Shown here piece after piece: positions 34,864 through 42,557 of a stretch of 64,000 nt of DNA (position 1 is its first letter; every line of letters begins with the position of its first letter). Position numbers and translations under genes: made by a program. The notes under the pieces were generated by a model. That model was given only the letters and a program-made list of their open reading frames with translations, had not been told where the DNA came from and made no database searches. Origin of the DNA: Propionibacteriaceae bacterium. GTDB lineage: Bacteria; Actinomycetota; Actinomycetes; Propionibacteriales; Propionibacteriaceae. The DNA lies in the NCBI GenBank assembly GCA_030532575.1, contig JAUNKV010000006.1, positions 60,900 to 124,899 of the forward strand, read 5' to 3'.

Positions 34864-35550
34864 ATGAGCAGGCGAATTCTGCACGTGGTCACCAACGTCA
34901 GCCACTATGAGGCTCCCGGGCATCCCACTGGGCTGTGGCTGTCGGAGTTGACTCATGCTTGGCACGTGTTTGACGAGTACGGGTTTGATCAGGCCATCGT
35001 CAGCCCGGAGGGTGGAGCCTCGCCGCTGGAGCCGCGTGCTCTGAAATTCCCCCTCATCGACAAAACGGCCAAGGCCTGGCGTGCTGATCCGCAGCGGATG
35101 GCTTTGCTGGAGCACACCCTGAGCCCCGGGCAGGTGGAGGCCGAGGAGTATGACGCGATCTACTTCACCGGAGGGCATGCAGTGATGTACGACTTTCCTG
35201 ACAGCGAGGGGTTGCAGCGGATCACCCGTGATCTCTGGGAGCGGGGCGGGGTGGTCTCTGCGGTCTGCCACGGGTACTGCGGTCTGCTGAACACTCAACT
35301 TTCCGACGGTTCGATGCTCATCGCCGGGCGTCGGATGACCGGTTTCTCCTGGCGTGAGGAGGAGTTGGCAGGGGTGGCTGGACTCGTGCCCTACAACGCC
35401 GAGCAGGTGGCCAAGGACCGCGGGGCTCGTTACGAGAAAGCGCGGCTGCCCTTCGTGCCGAACGTGGTCGTTGATGGCCGTCTCGTCACCGGGCAGAACC
35501 CGAGTTCGGCCAAGCGGACAGCGCAGCAGGTGGCGGCGCTCCTCACGTGA
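34864..35550 (+). CDS. DJ-1/PfpI family class I glutamine amidotransferase-like protein
   Basis: 228 aa with the nucleophile elbow SAVCHGYCGLL (Cys about residue 138), the upstream YFTGGHAVMYDFPD oxyanion segment and a GxxxTGLWLSELTHAW N-terminal block as in Hsp31-like glyoxalase III/deglycase enzymes. Likely acts on methylglyoxal-type damage, but the exact activity is uncertain. ATG 34864 follows GGAAGGATC. A single gene downstream of the MazEF-like pair. Confidence 0.88.
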   Translation: MSRRILHVVTNVSHYEAPGHPTGLWLSELTHAWHVFDEYGFDQAIVSPEGGASPLEPRALKFPLIDKTAKAWRADPQRMALLEHTLSPGQVEAEEYDAIYFTGGHAVMYDFPDSEGLQRITRDLWERGGVVSAVCHGYCGLLNTQLSDGSMLIAGRRMTGFSWREEELAGVAGLVPYNAEQVAKDRGARYEKARLPFVPNVVVDGRLVTGQNPSSAKRTAQQVAALLT

Positions 35551-35551
35551 C

Positions 35552-35589
35552 ACGGTTCCTTGAAGCTGCTTCAGGGTCGGGCCGTCGGT
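35552..35589. repeat. 38-bp direct repeat, left copy
   Basis: This copy ends in CGGGCCGTCGGT and contains GAAGCTG and CAGGG. It matches 36537-36574 at 31 of 38 positions by eye. The two copies bracket the Phd/PIN module. The rest of 35590-35730 shows nothing recognisable. Confidence 0.55.
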
Positions 35590-35732
35590 TGAACGGCTCG
35601 TGCACCAGTCGTCGGGTCACCGTGTCCCGTGGATTGCTCTCACCTCTCTGTGCGTGAGAACTTCCATCATCGGGGTCCCTTCTCGATGGTTGCTGTCTCT
35701 CAGCGAATGACCCATGAAGTAGAATGAAGTGC

Positions 35733-35745
35733 TAGAATCTTGGCC
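35733..35745 (+). promoter_or_regulatory. putative leaderless promoter -10 of the Phd-type antitoxin gene
   Basis: TAGAAT at 35733-35738 is 7 nt before GTG 35746. The preceding GAAGTAGAATGAAGTGC contains direct repeats that could be an antitoxin binding site. Confidence 0.45.
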
Positions 35746-36030
35746 GTGAGATCGGTCACGTTGACTGAGCTGAACCAGAATCCCTCCCGGGTGACGCGAC
35801 TCGCAGACCAGGGGGAGGTGATCGTGCTGCGTCGGGGGCGTGCTGCATATCGGATCACCAGGATCGAGGCATCTGGTGACCGACTCGATGAGTTGCTGAC
35901 CGCAGGGCTTGCCCAGCCCCCCCGAAGCACTGCGCCCCGATCCGTCAGGAGTTTCCCGACGCTGACAGCCGAGACGGATCTCGGCGCTGTGCTCGATGCT
36001 GAGCGATCACGGTTCGATGACCTTGGCTGA
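35746..36030 (+). CDS. Phd/YefM-type antitoxin
   Basis: About 94 aa from GTG 35746. The N-terminus RSVTLTELNQNPSRVTRLAD fits the Phd/YefM pattern (SxxELxxNxSxV), followed by the VIVLRRGRAAYRI strand. The C-terminal 45 residues should bind the toxin. A TTG at 35740 is an alternative. It overlaps the PIN gene by 14 nt. Confidence 0.85.
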   Translation: MRSVTLTELNQNPSRVTRLADQGEVIVLRRGRAAYRITRIEASGDRLDELLTAGLAQPPRSTAPRSVRSFPTLTAETDLGAVLDAERSRFDDLG

Positions 36031-36451
36031 GCGCATCTGGTTCGTTGATTCGTCAGTGCTGCTGCGAGCGATCACGGACAGGTCTGTTGCAGCCCGAGGT
36101 TGGTTCGAAGCCGCCTATGCTGCCGGTGATCGGTTCGTCGGGTCGCGAATGCTCGAGTTGGAGGTGCTGCGGGTCGTCAAGAATGCCGGGTTGGCGACAG
36201 GGGTCGCCAGTGAGTACCTGGACGAGTTTGCCCTGATCGCTGTCACCGATGACCTGATCGACGAGGCCATCGCTCTCGATCCGCCGCTGGGTGGGGCTGA
36301 TTCGGTGCACATCGCCTCGGCGTTGCGGCTGGGTGTCGATCAGGTGACGATCGTCACCCATGATGCGCAGATGGCCAGGGCCGCAGCAAGCCTCGGGTTC
36401 GCGGTGTTTGATCCCGTTGTCGACGACCCCAACCGGAATCCGGTGATCTAG
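36017..36451 (+). CDS. vapC: PIN-domain ribonuclease toxin (VapC-like)
   Basis: 144 aa. Acidic PIN residues are visible in FVDSSVLLRAI, ELEVLRVVKNAG, LGGADSVHIASAL and VTHDAQMARAA, the usual four-acid metal site. VapC toxins cleave RNA, often tRNA anticodon loops. ATG 36017 sits inside the antitoxin end. Pairing with a Phd/YefM antitoxin is a known combination. It ends 140 bp from tRNA-His. Confidence 0.9.
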   Translation: MTLAERIWFVDSSVLLRAITDRSVAARGWFEAAYAAGDRFVGSRMLELEVLRVVKNAGLATGVASEYLDEFALIAVTDDLIDEAIALDPPLGGADSVHIASALRLGVDQVTIVTHDAQMARAAASLGFAVFDPVVDDPNRNPVI

Positions 36452-36536
36452 AGGGTGCCTTCCGAACTGACACGAGAGGTGGCTTGCTGGTTCGTGCTCC
36501 GGACGGTGCAGTAGGTGGTAGCGCTTCTCGTATGAC

Positions 36537-36574
36537 GGGGTTCATCGAAGCTGGTCCAGGGGCGGGCCGTCGGT
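36537..36574. repeat. 38-bp direct repeat, right copy
   Basis: Partner of 35552-35589, with an identical CGGGCCGTCGGT end. It is 17 bp from the 3' end of tRNA-His. Confidence 0.55.
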
Positions 36575-36591
36575 GCCTCGGCCCCTCGTGG

Positions 36592-36664
36592 GGTGAGTAA
36601 CGGGACTTGAACCCGCGACATCCTGGACCACAACCAGGTGCTCTACCAGCTGAGCTATACCCAC
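36592..36664 (-). tRNA. tRNA-His (anticodon GUG)
   Basis: Acceptor GTGGGTA pairs with TACTCAC, C73 is encoded and a G is present at position -1 (36665), as required for tRNA-His. Anticodon loop TTGTGGT on CCTGG/CCAGG. CCA is not encoded. Confidence 0.95.
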
Positions 36665-36749
36665 CATGCGCCATCGAATTGGCGACTGGGCAACGATAGC
36701 GTATCCGGCCGCCTCACATGAAATCGACGTGTTGTGGGAGGATGCGGGC

Positions 36750-38051
36750 ATGGATCTGCTCGACGTCGGCGCGGTGGAACTCGCCCGCAGCCTGACCCCG
36801 GGTCGAGTGGCCGACCACCTGGTGCGGGTGCTGGCTCGCATTGAGGAGTGTGACAAGGGGCTGAACGCCTTCTCGGCCCTCAATCCGCGGGCCCTGGACG
36901 ACGCTCGCGCCCTCGACCTGTTGGCCCCTCTCGTCGCTGCCCGGCTGCCGCTGTTCGGGGTTCCGGTCGCCGTCAAGGAGGAGATCGACGTCGCCGGGAT
37001 GGTCACCACCTTCGGCGGGCGCGGCAACTCCAGCCCGGCCACCGCCGACTCCGAGGTCGTGACGCGACTGCGCGCAGCCGGGGCCGTCATTGTCGGTAAG
37101 ACCCACATGCCGGAGTTCGGGCAGACGGCCTTCACCACGGGGGAGTGGGGCTTCACCCGCAACCCCCACGACCTCACCCGCTCCCCGGGCGGCTCTTCTG
37201 GAGGTTCCGCCGTAGCCGTCGCCTCGCGGATGGTGCCGCTGGCGCTGGGTGGTGACGGCGGCGGCTCCGTCCGCATCCCTGCAGCCTGGACCGGGATCGT
37301 CGGACTGAAGCCCACCCGAGGGAGAGTCAGCACCGCCCCGCAGCCCCACCTGTGGCACGACCTGGGCACCTACGGGCCACTCGCCCGTGAGGTCGACGAC
37401 GTGGCGACGGCCCTCAGGGGCCTCGCCCCGACCGCAGTGCGACGTGAGAGGCCGTCAACCCTCACCGTCGGCTGGACCCTCACCTCGCCGGTGCCCGGGC
37501 TCAGGCCCTCGCCGGAGGTCGCCGACGCCGTCGCCGGGGCCGCGCGTCGCCTCCAGGTGCTCGGGCATGACGTCCACCATGGCTCGCTGCGCTGGCTGAA
37601 CCCGGTGCTGCCCTTCCTCGTGCAGTATCACTGTGCTGTTCGTGACGAGGTGGCGGCCCTCGAGCATCCGGATCGGGCGGAGCGACGTTCCCGGCGGGTC
37701 GCAGCCCTGGGGCGTCTCATCCCCGAGGCCGTGTTCGAGTGGTCCCAGCGCAGTGCTCGTCGCTTCGAGGAGGCGACGAACCGGGCGTTCGGGGCCTTCG
37801 ATGTGCTGCTCACCCCCGTCACACCGACGCCGCCACGCCCCATCCGCAGGGTGCATGAGATGGGGTATTTCCGCGCCCACCTGCTGTCCTCGTCGGTCAT
37901 CGCCCACACCTCGTACTGGAATCTGGCAGGCAACCCCGCCGTCGCCGTGCCGGTTGGCAGGACGGCGGCGGGGTTGCCCTTGTCGGTTCAGGTCATCGGT
38001 CCGTGTGGTGGTGATGACCTGGTGCTGGAGGTGGCCAGGCTGCTCGGCTGA
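36750..38051 (+). CDS. amidase-signature family amidase
   Basis: 433 aa. The Ser-cisSer-Lys triad is visible as VAVKEEIDV (Lys) and SPGGSSGGSAVAVAS (Ser and the nucleophile), with GGDGGGSVRIPAAWTGIVGLKP following. It hydrolyses amides in the cytoplasm; the GatA-type context is absent, so it is a stand-alone amidase of unknown substrate. ATG 36750 follows GGGAGG. It converges with the TPR gene, 6 nt apart. Confidence 0.92.
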   Translation: MDLLDVGAVELARSLTPGRVADHLVRVLARIEECDKGLNAFSALNPRALDDARALDLLAPLVAARLPLFGVPVAVKEEIDVAGMVTTFGGRGNSSPATADSEVVTRLRAAGAVIVGKTHMPEFGQTAFTTGEWGFTRNPHDLTRSPGGSSGGSAVAVASRMVPLALGGDGGGSVRIPAAWTGIVGLKPTRGRVSTAPQPHLWHDLGTYGPLAREVDDVATALRGLAPTAVRRERPSTLTVGWTLTSPVPGLRPSPEVADAVAGAARRLQVLGHDVHHGSLRWLNPVLPFLVQYHCAVRDEVAALEHPDRAERRSRRVAALGRLIPEAVFEWSQRSARRFEEATNRAFGAFDVLLTPVTPTPPRPIRRVHEMGYFRAHLLSSSVIAHTSYWNLAGNPAVAVPVGRTAAGLPLSVQVIGPCGGDDLVLEVARLLG

Positions 38052-38057
38052 GCGTCC

Positions 38058-38378
38058 TCACACCTCCGCGCCCAGGGCCTGGGCCAAGGTCCTCGCCCGC
38101 GCGGCCTCCTCCTTGCGGGACTGCCGCTCCAAGGAGCGCACCAGGATGGTGTGGGCGTAGGTGTTGGTGGGGTTGGTCTCGATCAGCTCCCGGGCCAGCC
38201 GCTCGGCCTTCGGCAGGTAGGCGGCCTTGTAGTTCGCCAGGGCCAGCAGCTCCTTGGTCTCCTCGATCTCGCTGGGCCGCTGCTCGACATCCAGGATGGC
38301 CTGGAGCTCGACGATGGCTTCGCGGAACCGACGGCTGTCGATGTGGTTCCTTGCCTTCATCAGGCGCTCGTATCCCAT
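38058..38378 (-). CDS. small TPR-like protein
   Basis: 106 aa with two or three tetratricopeptide-like helical hairpins (ARNHIDSRRFREAIVEL, ANYKAAYLPKAERLARELIETNP, AHTILVRSLERQ). ATG 38378 follows AAGGAGG. No catalytic motif. Similar small TPR proteins are common in actinobacteria and probably act in protein binding. Confidence 0.85.
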   Translation of the reverse strand: MGYERLMKARNHIDSRRFREAIVELQAILDVEQRPSEIEETKELLALANYKAAYLPKAERLARELIETNPTNTYAHTILVRSLERQSRKEEAARARTLAQALGAEV

Positions 38379-38472
38379 GATGGGCCTCCTTGTCTCGTGT
38401 CGTGGAGTACAACGCGAGGCCAGAAAAGTTTATTCCTCAACTATCAGGCGTGTGGGGCAGCGTCGGATGTGA

Positions 38473-38545
38473 GCACGAATCGCCGGTGAAAATCGCTGTC
38501 ACGTCGGTGGGTGACGGCCCAGCGCCTTTTGTCGGCGATTCGTGC
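38473..38545. repeat. 73-nt palindromic element, copy 7
   Basis: The outer stem is 13 bp and perfect here: GCACGAATCGCCG pairs with CGGCGATTCGTGC. The interior includes ATCGCTGTCACGTCGG. Confidence 0.82.
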
Positions 38546-38572
38546 TCGGGTGGGTCTGGTGGGGGGAGGGCG

Positions 38573-38645
38573 GCAGGAATCGCGGAGGGAGGACGGTTCG
38601 GCGTCGTGTGGTGACGCGCCAGCGCTTTTTGTCGGCGATTCGTGC
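38573..38645. repeat. 73-nt palindromic element, copy 8 (degenerate left end)
   Basis: It starts exactly 100 bp after copy 7. The left end is GCAGGAATCGCGG, diverged, but the right half TTTTTGTCGGCGATTCGTGC matches copy 7. Confidence 0.68.
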
Positions 38646-38649
38646 TCGC

Positions 38650-39279
38650 TCAGCTCGGGGGGATGGGGAGGCCGGTGACGCTGCCCCGGTGCTTCGCCGC
38701 GACGAGCTTCGCCTGCGCCGTCGTCGGACCGGGCGCGGGGACGCACATCGCCTCCCGGTAGTAGCGCAACTCCTCGATGGATTCCTGGATGTCCGCCAGC
38801 GCCCGATGGTTGCCCTGCTTCTTCGGGGCTTGGAAGAACACTCTCGGGTACCAGCGGCGCGCCAGCTCCTTGAACGAGGAGACATCGACGTTGCGGTAGT
38901 GCACCCACGCCTCCAGCTCCGGCATGTCGCGGGCCAGGAAGGCGCGATCCGTGCCGATGGTGTTCCCGGCCAGCGGGGCCTTGCGGGCCGCGGGCACGTA
39001 CTCGCGGACGTACTCGAGCGCGATCCGGTTGGCCTCCTCGAGGGTGGTGCCGGAGGCGAGATCGTCGAGCAACCCCGAGGCGGTGTGCATCTCCCGCACG
39101 ACATCGGTCATCCCGGCCAGCGCCTCGTCCGTGGGCTTGATGAGCACATCGACGCCCTCGCCCAAGACGTTCAGCTCACCGTCGGTGACAAGCACCGCCA
39201 CCTCGACGAGGGCATCCCTGGACAGGTCCAGGCCGGTCATCTCACAGTCGATCCACACCAGTTCATCGCTCACGGACAC
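38650..39279 (-). CDS. orn: oligoribonuclease
   Basis: 209-aa DEDDh 3'-5' exonuclease. Exo I VWIDCEMTGLDL, Exo II NTIGTDRAFLARDMPEL, Exo III HRALADIQESIEELRYYRE with the His-Asp pair. It degrades di- and oligoribonucleotides and is essential in many bacteria. GTG 39279 is used; GTG 39273 (MSDELVW) is also possible. It ends 5 nt from palindromic element copy 8. Confidence 0.96.
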   Translation of the reverse strand: MSVSDELVWIDCEMTGLDLSRDALVEVAVLVTDGELNVLGEGVDVLIKPTDEALAGMTDVVREMHTASGLLDDLASGTTLEEANRIALEYVREYVPAARKAPLAGNTIGTDRAFLARDMPELEAWVHYRNVDVSSFKELARRWYPRVFFQAPKKQGNHRALADIQESIEELRYYREAMCVPAPGPTTAQAKLVAAKHRGSVTGLPIPPS

Positions 39280-39343
39280 AGCCTAATGACAACCGGCCAT
39301 GAAGCCCATCCGGCGAACTGGGCGTACACTCATGGCAGTCACG

Positions 39344-39416
39344 GCCCCAGTAGCTCAGTGGATAGAGCAACAGCCTTCTAATCTGTCGTGCGCAGGTTCG
39401 AGTCCTGCCTGGGGCG
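39344..39416 (+). tRNA. tRNA-Arg (anticodon UCU)
   Basis: Acceptor GCCCCAG pairs with CTGGGGC, discriminator G at 39416. Anticodon loop CTTCTAA on ACAG/CTGT with a mismatch at 31-39. T-arm CAGGTTCGAGTCCTG. Confidence 0.92.
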
Positions 39417-39501
39417 CTGCGACGGGTCCAACTCAGGCGTCGTGCCAGTTCGGGCTTGCCCGTCGCCTTTGGTCGGGTGGCCCAGTAGGCTGGTGGGCAT
39501 C

Positions 39502-40839
39502 ATGACCACAGGTGCATCCGACCCCGAACTCGTGCTGGCGGACCGGCGACGGTGGCTGTCCGGGCTGCCTCCGGCCACCCTCCGGCCCTGGTGGAAACGC
39601 CTGCTCCGCAGCCCCATGCTGTGGCTCACCCTCGTCCTGGTGCCGTTCTACGTCTACTGCCTGATCTCCCAGTACATGCTGCTGCACCCGGACCGGACCT
39701 TCCCCGACGGCACCGTCGCGCTCGGCCTGAACAACGAGGCCATCCGCATGGCCGCCTTCTGGGCGATGTGGACCGCCCTGGTCTACTTCCTGCTGTTCGT
39801 CTGGCTCGACCGGTTCCGGCTGCAACGCCCCCTCACCTGGCTGCTCACCTTCGGCTGGGGGGGCTGCGCCTCCACCTGGATCAGCATCCACGTCAACTCC
39901 TGGGCCGGGGCGATGATGCAGACCACCCAGGCCGATGCCGACGCCGGGACCCGCCCCGCGATCTTCATCGCCCCCTTCATCGAGGAGGCCAGCAAGGCCA
40001 CGGTGCTGTTCCTGCTGGTCATCCTCTACCGCACCCGGATCGTCTCCCAGCTCAGCATCGTCACCCTGGCCGGGCTGTCGGCCATCGGCTTCGCCTTCGT
40101 GGAGAACATCATCTACTACGGCCGCGTCATCGTCTACGCGATGAACACCATCGAGGTGGAGGACCCCCAGCAGGCCGTGATGAGCATGGTCATGCTCCGT
40201 GGGGTCTACACCTCCTTCGGACACCCGCTGTTCACGATGATGACCGCCCTCGGGTTGGCCGTCGCGCTCGGTGCCCGCAGCAAGTGGGTGCGGATCACCG
40301 CCCCACTGGGTGGGTTCCTCCTGGCTGCAGGCGGACACATGCTGTTCAACGGGGTGGCCAGCCTCAACCCCATCGAGAACCTGCAGGTGCAGTGGTACAT
40401 GGCCCTGGCCCTGGTGGCGGTCCTGATGCTCTATCTGATCTTCAGCGTCCTCGCAGAAACCCGCCTCATCCACCACCGCCTCACCGATCTGCGCCGGATG
40501 GGCTGGCTCCAGGACCGCGACGTGGTGGTGCTCTCCAGCCCACTGCGACGCATCAAGCTGCTCACCGCCGCCCTGCTCCGAGGCCCCCGGAAGTGGTGGC
40601 ACACCGCCAAGTTCATCCGCCTGGCCACGGAGCTGGCCCACACCCGCGCCCAGGTCACGCGCGGCACCGTCGGTCCGGGCTCCGACGACAGGTGCCACGA
40701 GCTGATCCACCAGATCGAGGAGCTGCGCCCCAAGGCCCTCACCGAAACCCTCGGCCTGAAGGTGATCCCACCGCTTCGACGGCGCCGCCGCCCCGCCGCC
40801 GTGGTCCCCGCCCAGCCGCAGCAGGGGTGGTACTCGTGA
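39502..40839 (+). CDS. PrsW-like intramembrane metalloprotease
   Basis: 445 aa with about eight hydrophobic segments. The PrsW motifs are present: FIEEASKA (EExxK, residues 161-165), FAFVENI and a GHPLFT His motif in successive helices. PrsW cleaves membrane-bound anti-sigma factors in Bacillus; here no anti-sigma gene is nearby. The C-terminal 100 residues are cytoplasmic and basic. The stop overlaps the next GTPase gene (GTGA), so an operon with both GTPases is likely. Confidence 0.85.
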   Translation: MTTGASDPELVLADRRRWLSGLPPATLRPWWKRLLRSPMLWLTLVLVPFYVYCLISQYMLLHPDRTFPDGTVALGLNNEAIRMAAFWAMWTALVYFLLFVWLDRFRLQRPLTWLLTFGWGGCASTWISIHVNSWAGAMMQTTQADADAGTRPAIFIAPFIEEASKATVLFLLVILYRTRIVSQLSIVTLAGLSAIGFAFVENIIYYGRVIVYAMNTIEVEDPQQAVMSMVMLRGVYTSFGHPLFTMMTALGLAVALGARSKWVRITAPLGGFLLAAGGHMLFNGVASLNPIENLQVQWYMALALVAVLMLYLIFSVLAETRLIHHRLTDLRRMGWLQDRDVVVLSSPLRRIKLLTAALLRGPRKWWHTAKFIRLATELAHTRAQVTRGTVGPGSDDRCHELIHQIEELRPKALTETLGLKVIPPLRRRRRPAAVVPAQPQQGWYS

Positions 40840-42557
40840 GCACCCCGGACCTGGCCAGCGCGCTGCACCGCCTGTCACAGGTGCTCGGTGAGACGACGCT
40901 GCCGCTGCCCCTGGAGGGGGTCACCGAACAGCGCAGCGCCGTCACGGCCCTGCGCCACCAGGTGGAGGACTACCTGCTGCCCCGCGCCCAACGCCTCGAC
41001 GCCCCACTGCTCGCCGTGGTCGGTGGTTCCACCGGGGCGGGCAAGTCCACCCTGGTCAACACCCTGCTGGGGTCGGTGGTCACCCGCTCCGGGGTGCGCC
41101 GCCCCACCACCACCTCCCCGACGCTGATCTGCCACCCCCTGGACCGCGACTGGTTCCGCACCGGGCCGGTACTGCCGGGCCTGGTGCGCAGCGACGAGCC
41201 GGTGGCCGACTCCCGGGCGCTGCAGATCGTGGCCACCGAGCAGCTTCCCGCTGGACTGGCTCTGCTGGACGCCCCGGACATCGACTCGGTGGACGACGAG
41301 AACCGCCGCCTCTCCCGCCAGCTCCTCGGCGCCGCCGACCTGTGGGTCTTCGTCACCACCGCGGCCCGCTACGCCGACGCCGTGGCCTGGGACCTCCTGC
41401 AGCAGGCGGCCGAGCGTGACGCCGTCGTCAGCGTCGTGCTGAACCGTTGCCCACCTGAGGCGACCCACGAGCTCACCTCCCACCTGGACCAGATGCTGCT
41501 GGATCGGGGGCTGAAGGCCCAGCACGTGTTCACCGTCCCGGAGCAGGAGGAGCCCGCCTCCGGGATGCTGCCCCCAGACCTCGTTGCCCCGCTCAGGCAG
41601 TGGTTGGGACATCTCACCGCAGGGCGTGGCCGCCGTCACGCCGTCGCCGTCCAGACCCTCGGGGGAGCCCTCAGACACCTCGACCCGCAGCTGCGCGGCC
41701 TGATCCGGGCCGCCACCTGGCAGCGGGATGCCATCTCCGACCTGCACGAGGCCGCCGCCCAGGAGTTCCACGGCGCCGCCACCGGGATCGCCCGGATCAC
41801 CTCCGACGGCACGATGCTGCGCGGTGAGGTGCTCAGCCGCTGGCAGGACCTCGTCGGCACCAGCGACCTCATGCGGGGCATCGAGCAGCGGATCGCAGCG
41901 ATCCGGGACCGGATCACGGGATGGTTCACCGGGGCGAAGAAGGCCGAGGAGGTCCAGGGGGCCATCAGCAACGATCTGGCCGCCCTGATCCACGAGCACA
42001 CCGTCGCAGCCACCGAACGGGCCGCCCAGGCCTGGGCCCGCACCCCCTGGGGGCAGGTTCTGGCCACCCGGCCGAGCGACCTGGGCCGCCCCGAACCCGG
42101 CTTCGCCGACGAGGTGGCCTGGCTGGTGCGGGCCTGGCAGAGTGATGTGCTCAGCCTGATCGAGGACGAGGGCAAGGGGAAACGCCTCCGGGCCCGGTTC
42201 CTGGCCCTTGGCACCAATGCGCTCGGGGCCGCCCTCATCATCCTGGTGTTCGCCACCACGGGAGGGCTCACCACCGCCGAGGTCGGCATCGCGGGCGGCA
42301 CCTCGCTGGTGGCGCAGCGCCTGCTGGAGGGGGTCTTCGGCGACGACGCGGTGCGTCGTCTCGCAGGCAAGGCGAAGCAGGAGCTGGACTTCAGGGTGGG
42401 CAACCTGTGCGCCACGCAGTTGGAACGCTTCGAGGCGAGGCTCGCCACCCTGGGCTTCGACGACCTGCTGCCCGACCGGCTCACCGAGGTGGCCGACGAC
42501 CTCAAGGCGGCCAGCGGCGACGCCTTCGACGCCCTCACCCGCCCCGAGGGGTTCTGA
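40836..42557 (+). CDS. membrane-associated GTPase, dynamin/YfjP-like (first of pair)
   Basis: 573 aa from GTG 40836. P-loop GGSTGAGKS at residues 63-71; G2-like GVRRPTTTSPT; switch-II motif DAPDIDS, where the canonical DxxG Gly is Asp; the G4-like site is LNRCPPE rather than NKxD. A hydrophobic stretch near the C-terminus (LGTNALGAALIILVFATT) suggests membrane contact. The altered G3/G4 suggests unusual nucleotide selectivity. Coupled to PrsW and to the next GTPase. Confidence 0.82.
   Translation: MSTPDLASALHRLSQVLGETTLPLPLEGVTEQRSAVTALRHQVEDYLLPRAQRLDAPLLAVVGGSTGAGKSTLVNTLLGSVVTRSGVRRPTTTSPTLICHPLDRDWFRTGPVLPGLVRSDEPVADSRALQIVATEQLPAGLALLDAPDIDSVDDENRRLSRQLLGAADLWVFVTTAARYADAVAWDLLQQAAERDAVVSVVLNRCPPEATHELTSHLDQMLLDRGLKAQHVFTVPEQEEPASGMLPPDLVAPLRQWLGHLTAGRGRRHAVAVQTLGGALRHLDPQLRGLIRAATWQRDAISDLHEAAAQEFHGAATGIARITSDGTMLRGEVLSRWQDLVGTSDLMRGIEQRIAAIRDRITGWFTGAKKAEEVQGAISNDLAALIHEHTVAATERAAQAWARTPWGQVLATRPSDLGRPEPGFADEVAWLVRAWQSDVLSLIEDEGKGKRLRARFLALGTNALGAALIILVFATTGGLTTAEVGIAGGTSLVAQRLLEGVFGDDAVRRLAGKAKQELDFRVGNLCATQLERFEARLATLGFDDLLPDRLTEVADDLKAASGDAFDALTRPEGF

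Noticed and set aside
36425..36497. Possible ninth copy of the 73-nt element ending GGTTCGTGC near the vapC end.
   Set aside because: Only the last nine bases match well; the rest overlaps the vapC coding end and does not align.
39552..40835. Upstream half of a long plus-strand frame ahead of the first GTPase.
   Set aside because: It overlaps the PrsW gene in another frame and looks Pro/Arg-rich; the real GTPase start is GTG 40836.
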